From JABJMC01 sp964473745 (lineage in GTDB: Bacteria > Patescibacteriota > Gracilibacteria > UBA1369 > UBA12473), in the NCBI GenBank assembly GCA_964473745.1, contig CAYYQE010000003.1, forward strand, positions 1 to 64,000: a stretch of 64,000 bases of DNA, in the 5' to 3' direction. Below the pieces are notes generated by a model, which was not told the origin of the DNA, made no database searches, and was given only the letters and a program-made list of their open reading frames with translations. Below, piece by piece: positions 61,505-64,000 of this stretch (positions within the stretch are counted from its first letter, which is position 1; each line of letters starts with the position of its first letter). Made by a program: the position numbers and the translations under genes.

Positions 61505-62506
61505 TTACAGGACTTTGTCTTCGCCCTGGGCCTCTACGGTAGTGAAGGCAGCAAGATCAGAAATATCCTGGGCAGAGCAGCCGCGAGATAAGTCGTTAAT
61601 TGGTTTTTGAAGACCTTGCAAGATTGGGCCGATGGCGTGGGCATTGGCAAGACGCTCGACAAGCTTGTAGGCAATATTGCCAGCGTTTAAGTTAGGGAAA
61701 ATGAGAATATTAAAGTTGTCGCAGGCTTTCCCATTTGGGAATTTACGTTCGTAAATTTCGGGGATAAGAGCGGCATCTACTTGCATTTCGCCTTCAACGC
61801 AAAGGTCTGGTTTGCGATATTTGATCATTTTGGTGGCTTCGCGGACTTTGTCGACCGAAGGGTGCCGAGCTGACCCGGCTGTGGAAAAAGACAGCATGGC
61901 GATACGTGGCTCGATGCCAAATCTTTGGGCGGTTTCGGCGGTGTCGATGGCAATGTCAGCGAGTTCGTGCGAGTTTGGGTCAATGGTGACCGCACAATCT
62001 GAAAAAAGCAGTAATTTGTCTTCCCAAATCATAAAAAAGAATCCGGAAACTTTGTGGAATTTTTCTTTAGTTTTAATTATGCGCAGGGCTGGTCTGATTG
62101 TTTGGGCCGTGGAAAAAGTTGTTCCAGAAATCATGCCGTCAGCTAAGTCTTCTTCAACTACCATGGTCCCAAAAGTGTTGATGTTTTCTTTAAGTTCTTT
62201 GATTGCGTCATCTTTGGTGGTGCGTCCACCGCGAATTTCAACGTATTTATTAGCAAAAGGTTCTAAGTGAATATCAGTTTGGGGATCCATTACAATAACG
62301 CGGTCCCAGTCAATTCTTAGATCTAAATCCATGGCTTTTTTTCTGAGATTTTCGGGATTTCCTAAAAGGACCGGCTTAGCTGTTTTCTCGGTTAAAATTG
62401 TTTCGGTAGCCTGCAAAATGCGGTCATCAATGGCGGCTTCGGGTAGGACTATAATTTTTGGATTTTGCTTGGCTTTTGATTTTATAGTTTTGATGAAATT
62501 TTTCAT
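61505..62506 (-). CDS. pta: Phosphate acetyltransferase
   Basis: 333 residues, the short catalytic form. It begins IKTIKSKAKQNPKIIVLPEA, has DGMISGTTFSTAQTIRPALR, FSDCAVTIDPNSHELADIAI, MLSFSTAGSARHPSVDKVRE and FPNLNAGNIAYKLVERLANA, and ends with the ARGCSxxD-like DLSRGCSAQDISDLAAFT. It converts acetyl-CoA and phosphate into acetyl phosphate for AckA. The first 80 bases overlap the end of the PHP gene; the N-terminal residues are family-like, so this start is real. Confidence 0.97.
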   Translation of the reverse strand: MKNFIKTIKSKAKQNPKIIVLPEAAIDDRILQATETILTEKTAKPVLLGNPENLRKKAMDLDLRIDWDRVIVMDPQTDIHLEPFANKYVEIRGGRTTKDDAIKELKENINTFGTMVVEEDLADGMISGTTFSTAQTIRPALRIIKTKEKFHKVSGFFFMIWEDKLLLFSDCAVTIDPNSHELADIAIDTAETAQRFGIEPRIAMLSFSTAGSARHPSVDKVREATKMIKYRKPDLCVEGEMQVDAALIPEIYERKFPNGKACDNFNILIFPNLNAGNIAYKLVERLANAHAIGPILQGLQKPINDLSRGCSAQDISDLAAFTTVEAQGEDKVL

Positions 62507-63212
62507 GCAGGAAGGGGATATGTGGCGGTGACCAAGGGAAAAAACGTTTCAAATAATTCAGGTTCATCTTACCAAAAATATGGATCATCTTAAATACCGA
62601 AACTGGATGGCTTATAGATTTAAACCGATTTTTTCGAAGAGCTTCTAAAACGGATTCTGTATTTTTTTGCGCATTAATAAGGACGTGACCCAGATCAAGT
62701 TGTTCTAAAAGATGAACATCACCTGTGGCGATATAGGGGATGTTGTTTTGTTGCGCCAGTTTAGCTGCTTTTTTGTTGAAGTTGATGGTTTTGGAGTGAA
62801 ACCAAGATTCTTCAATGCCGTCAAAAAGGTCGAGATGTTTATAAAGAAGTTTTTTCAGGCATCCGATCGGACTTGGAAAGAAAGGGTGCGGGGCAATAAC
62901 GAAAATTTCGGGATGCTTTTTTTTATAAGTTTTTAGTTCTGATAGAGTTTGAATGAATTCAATATCTGGCGGAGCGTTTAAAACAATCACATCTGAATTT
63001 TGGAGGCAAAGTTCAACTCCGGAAATAAGAAGAATTCCTCGTTTTTTGGCGTATTTTTGGAGTTTATCCCACATTACTACGCGCCAATGACAGGTAATGG
63101 CCAAAACCTCAAAGCCAAGATCATGGGCTTTTCGAATTAGTTCAAAACCGCTGTACTCAATATAGTCACGCGGATCTCCTTTGATATGAATATGAAGTGA
63201 GCTTTTTAGCAT
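62427..63212 (-). CDS. PHP domain metal-dependent hydrolase-like protein
   Basis: 261 residues. PHP motifs: SLHIHIKGDPRDYI (first His pair), LAITCHWRVV, ISGVELCLQNSD, VIAPHPFFPSP and IATGDVHLLEQLDLGHVLIN. The family hydrolyses phosphoesters using a metal cluster at the end of a TIM-like barrel. Substrate unknown. The C-terminal 27 residues overlap pta in another frame and look non-conserved (Lys/Ser-rich), which suggests a lost stop that extended the gene into pta. The start overlaps the lipoprotein stop by one base. Confidence 0.85.
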   Translation of the reverse strand: MLKSSLHIHIKGDPRDYIEYSGFELIRKAHDLGFEVLAITCHWRVVMWDKLQKYAKKRGILLISGVELCLQNSDVIVLNAPPDIEFIQTLSELKTYKKKHPEIFVIAPHPFFPSPIGCLKKLLYKHLDLFDGIEESWFHSKTINFNKKAAKLAQQNNIPYIATGDVHLLEQLDLGHVLINAQKNTESVLEALRKNRFKSISHPVSVFKMIHIFGKMNLNYLKRFFPWSPPHIPFLHEKFHQNYKIKSQAKSKNYSPTRSRH

Positions 63213-63601
63213 TATTCAACCGTTTCGGTTACTTCAGCAGCTTCTTCGGTGGATTCTTCGGCAGGTTCTTCGGTAGTTTCTTCTGCTTCTGGATCAGTTT
63301 CGGTTGTTTCAGCAGCTTCGACTTCATCTTCTCCGCCGCCGGTTAAATTTTTAATGCTATCAACCGCGTCATTAATACCTTCAGCGGCATTCTGAACATC
63401 TTCGGCGGCTTGTTGGGTCTGAGTTACTTTTTCTTGAATCCAGGCCCTGGTGTCAGTGATTTTAGTGCTGATGTTTTCGTAAGCTTCGGCAACTTCATCA
63501 ATTACTGTGCCAATAGCGGTTTTAGTGTTTTCGGCACTTTCACAGCCAGTGAGACTGAAAACTAACAGGAGTGTTAAGAGGAGGGAGGAAAAACGCATCA
63601 T
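63212..63601 (-). CDS. Small lipoprotein with acidic Glu/Thr-rich tail
   Basis: 129 residues. A signal peptide with lipobox LTGC (Cys20) is followed by a helical, probably coiled-coil region (about 25-85, ENISTKITDTRAWIQEKVTQ) and a low-complexity Glu/Thr/Ala tail. It is expected to be lipid-anchored outside the cytoplasmic membrane. No family is recognised. It is tightly linked to the genes on both sides (TAATG-type overlaps). Confidence 0.8.
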   Translation of the reverse strand: MMRFSSLLLTLLLVFSLTGCESAENTKTAIGTVIDEVAEAYENISTKITDTRAWIQEKVTQTQQAAEDVQNAAEGINDAVDSIKNLTGGGEDEVEAAETTETDPEAEETTEEPAEESTEEAAEVTETVE

Positions 63602-63912
63602 TATTTTTTGTTAAAGAGTTTGATGAAATTCCCATCGAAATTCCGAAGAAAGTTTTGCATATCTAGAATGTCATTGGGAGTGATTACCTGTGGTTTTTTT
63701 CTAATTTTTCGGTGCTTTCGTTGGGTTGTCCCAAAAGAGACGTTAATAATAGTATTGTGCTTACAAGTTGGACATTTCGCCTGTAAATATCCTTCTTTTA
63801 AAATTGTGCCGATGAGTGAAATGTCTTTTTCTTTGAAGCGACTACTGCATTCCCGGCAGGTAATGTTTGCTTTGATTTCTTTGACGAGTTGTTTGAGTTC
63901 TTCGAATGTCAT
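63601..63912 (-). CDS. Small zinc-ribbon protein
   Basis: 103 residues. Cysteines 19, 22, 47 and 50 (TCRECSSRF and KCPTCKHN) form a likely zinc ribbon with a 24-residue spacer; a basic stretch (TTQRKHRKIRKKPQ) and a C-terminal helix follow. Possibly nucleic-acid or protein binding; no family recognised. A TATAAG box lies about 11 bases upstream on the minus strand. First gene of the run that continues through the lipoprotein, PHP, pta and ackA genes. Confidence 0.78.
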   Translation of the reverse strand: MTFEELKQLVKEIKANITCRECSSRFKEKDISLIGTILKEGYLQAKCPTCKHNTIINVSFGTTQRKHRKIRKKPQVITPNDILDMQNFLRNFDGNFIKLFNKK

Positions 63913-63940
63913 TTTTAGATCTTATATAGTGTATTTAAGT

Positions 63941-64000
63941 TTATAACTTTTCGACTGTTTGCGCAATTCGGTCTAAGGTTCGGTCTTTGCCGAGGAGCAT
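63941..64000 (-). CDS. C-terminal end of a gene continuing past the window
   Basis: The minus strand is open from the window edge to a TAA at 63941-63943 and reads MLLGKDRTLDRIAQTVEKL. The Met may be internal. Too short to identify. Confidence 0.45.
   Translation of the reverse strand: MLLGKDRTLDRIAQTVEKL

Overview
The window looks like a chromosomal segment of a Candidate Phyla Radiation (Patescibacteria) bacterium, probably near Peregrinibacteria. This is inferred from gene content: small dense genes, very few Shine-Dalgarno sequences, DUF5667/FecR and DUF4349 envelope proteins, an archaeal-type AMP phosphorylase beside a ribose-1,5-bisphosphate isomerase, and acetate fermentation genes. 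The standard code is in use: TGA ends sufD, the GC-rich lipoprotein gene, alr and others, so this is not a UGA=Gly lineage. Coding DNA is AT-leaning (codons such as ATT, TTA/TTG, GAA, GAT), with one striking GC-rich exception at about 42.06-43.0 kb.

Layout. 0-0.3 kb: start of a phosphofructokinase, truncated by the window edge. 0.4-3.1 kb: ECF sigma factor and a FecR/DUF5667 membrane protein. 3.1-7.3 kb (minus): wall operon LCP, pseudouridine synthase, D,D-carboxypeptidase, mraY. 7.4-10.2 kb: comEC core, two paralogous membrane-anchored methyltransferases and a small conserved protein. 10.2-10.55 kb: an intergenic region with repeated AACCTG motifs, then tRNA-Glu. 10.7-34.5 kb: four giant tandem surface proteins (about 1,870-2,060 residues each) that share one architecture: signal peptide, right-handed beta-helix, Ig-like modules, low-complexity stalk, DxDxDG calcium repeats, paired C-terminal domains, and a membrane anchor with an invariant RMKVIG motif. 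The fourth is interrupted by one in-frame TAG. 34.6-35.5 kb: DUF4349 protein. 35.6-40.0 kb: Rrf2 regulator and sufC-sufB-short sufD-sufS; sufU is separate at 43.8 kb. 40-43 kb: a ComF-like phosphoribosyltransferase, a CPA2-type antiporter, and the GC-rich lipoprotein gene followed by four hairpins. 43-45 kb: AlkD-like protein, SufU and a TrmB-like regulator. 45-48.6 kb (minus): rpmH-rnpA-yidC-jag followed by an SLH-RlpA fusion and a DivIC/FtsL-like protein. 48.7-54.4 kb: PP2C-like membrane protein, dCMP-deaminase-like enzyme, GNAT acetyltransferase and the AMP phosphorylase pair. 54.5-57.2 kb: two tandem paralogues of unknown family and a second TrmB-like regulator. 57.3-60.1 kb: a 31-cysteine protein with duplicated ends, then alr. 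60.3-64 kb (minus): zinc-ribbon protein, lipoprotein, PHP protein, pta, ackA.

How it fits together. Much of the window serves the cell surface: peptidoglycan precursor synthesis and trimming (MraY, Alr, D,D-carboxypeptidase, LCP, SLH-RlpA), protein insertion (YidC), and about 24 kb of giant adhesin-like proteins that could mediate contact with a host or prey cell. The metabolic genes indicate glycolysis to acetate with substrate-level ATP, nucleotide scavenging through AMP phosphorylase, and SUF-type Fe-S assembly under an Fe-S-sensing Rrf2 regulator.

The best candidates for something undescribed are the giant protein family with its conserved C-terminal signature and its amber-interrupted member, the GC-rich lipoprotein island with its hairpin array, the tandem unknown paralogues at 54.5-56.4 kb, and the duplicated Cys-rich protein. 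Names and functions rest on motif recognition by eye; no database search was run.
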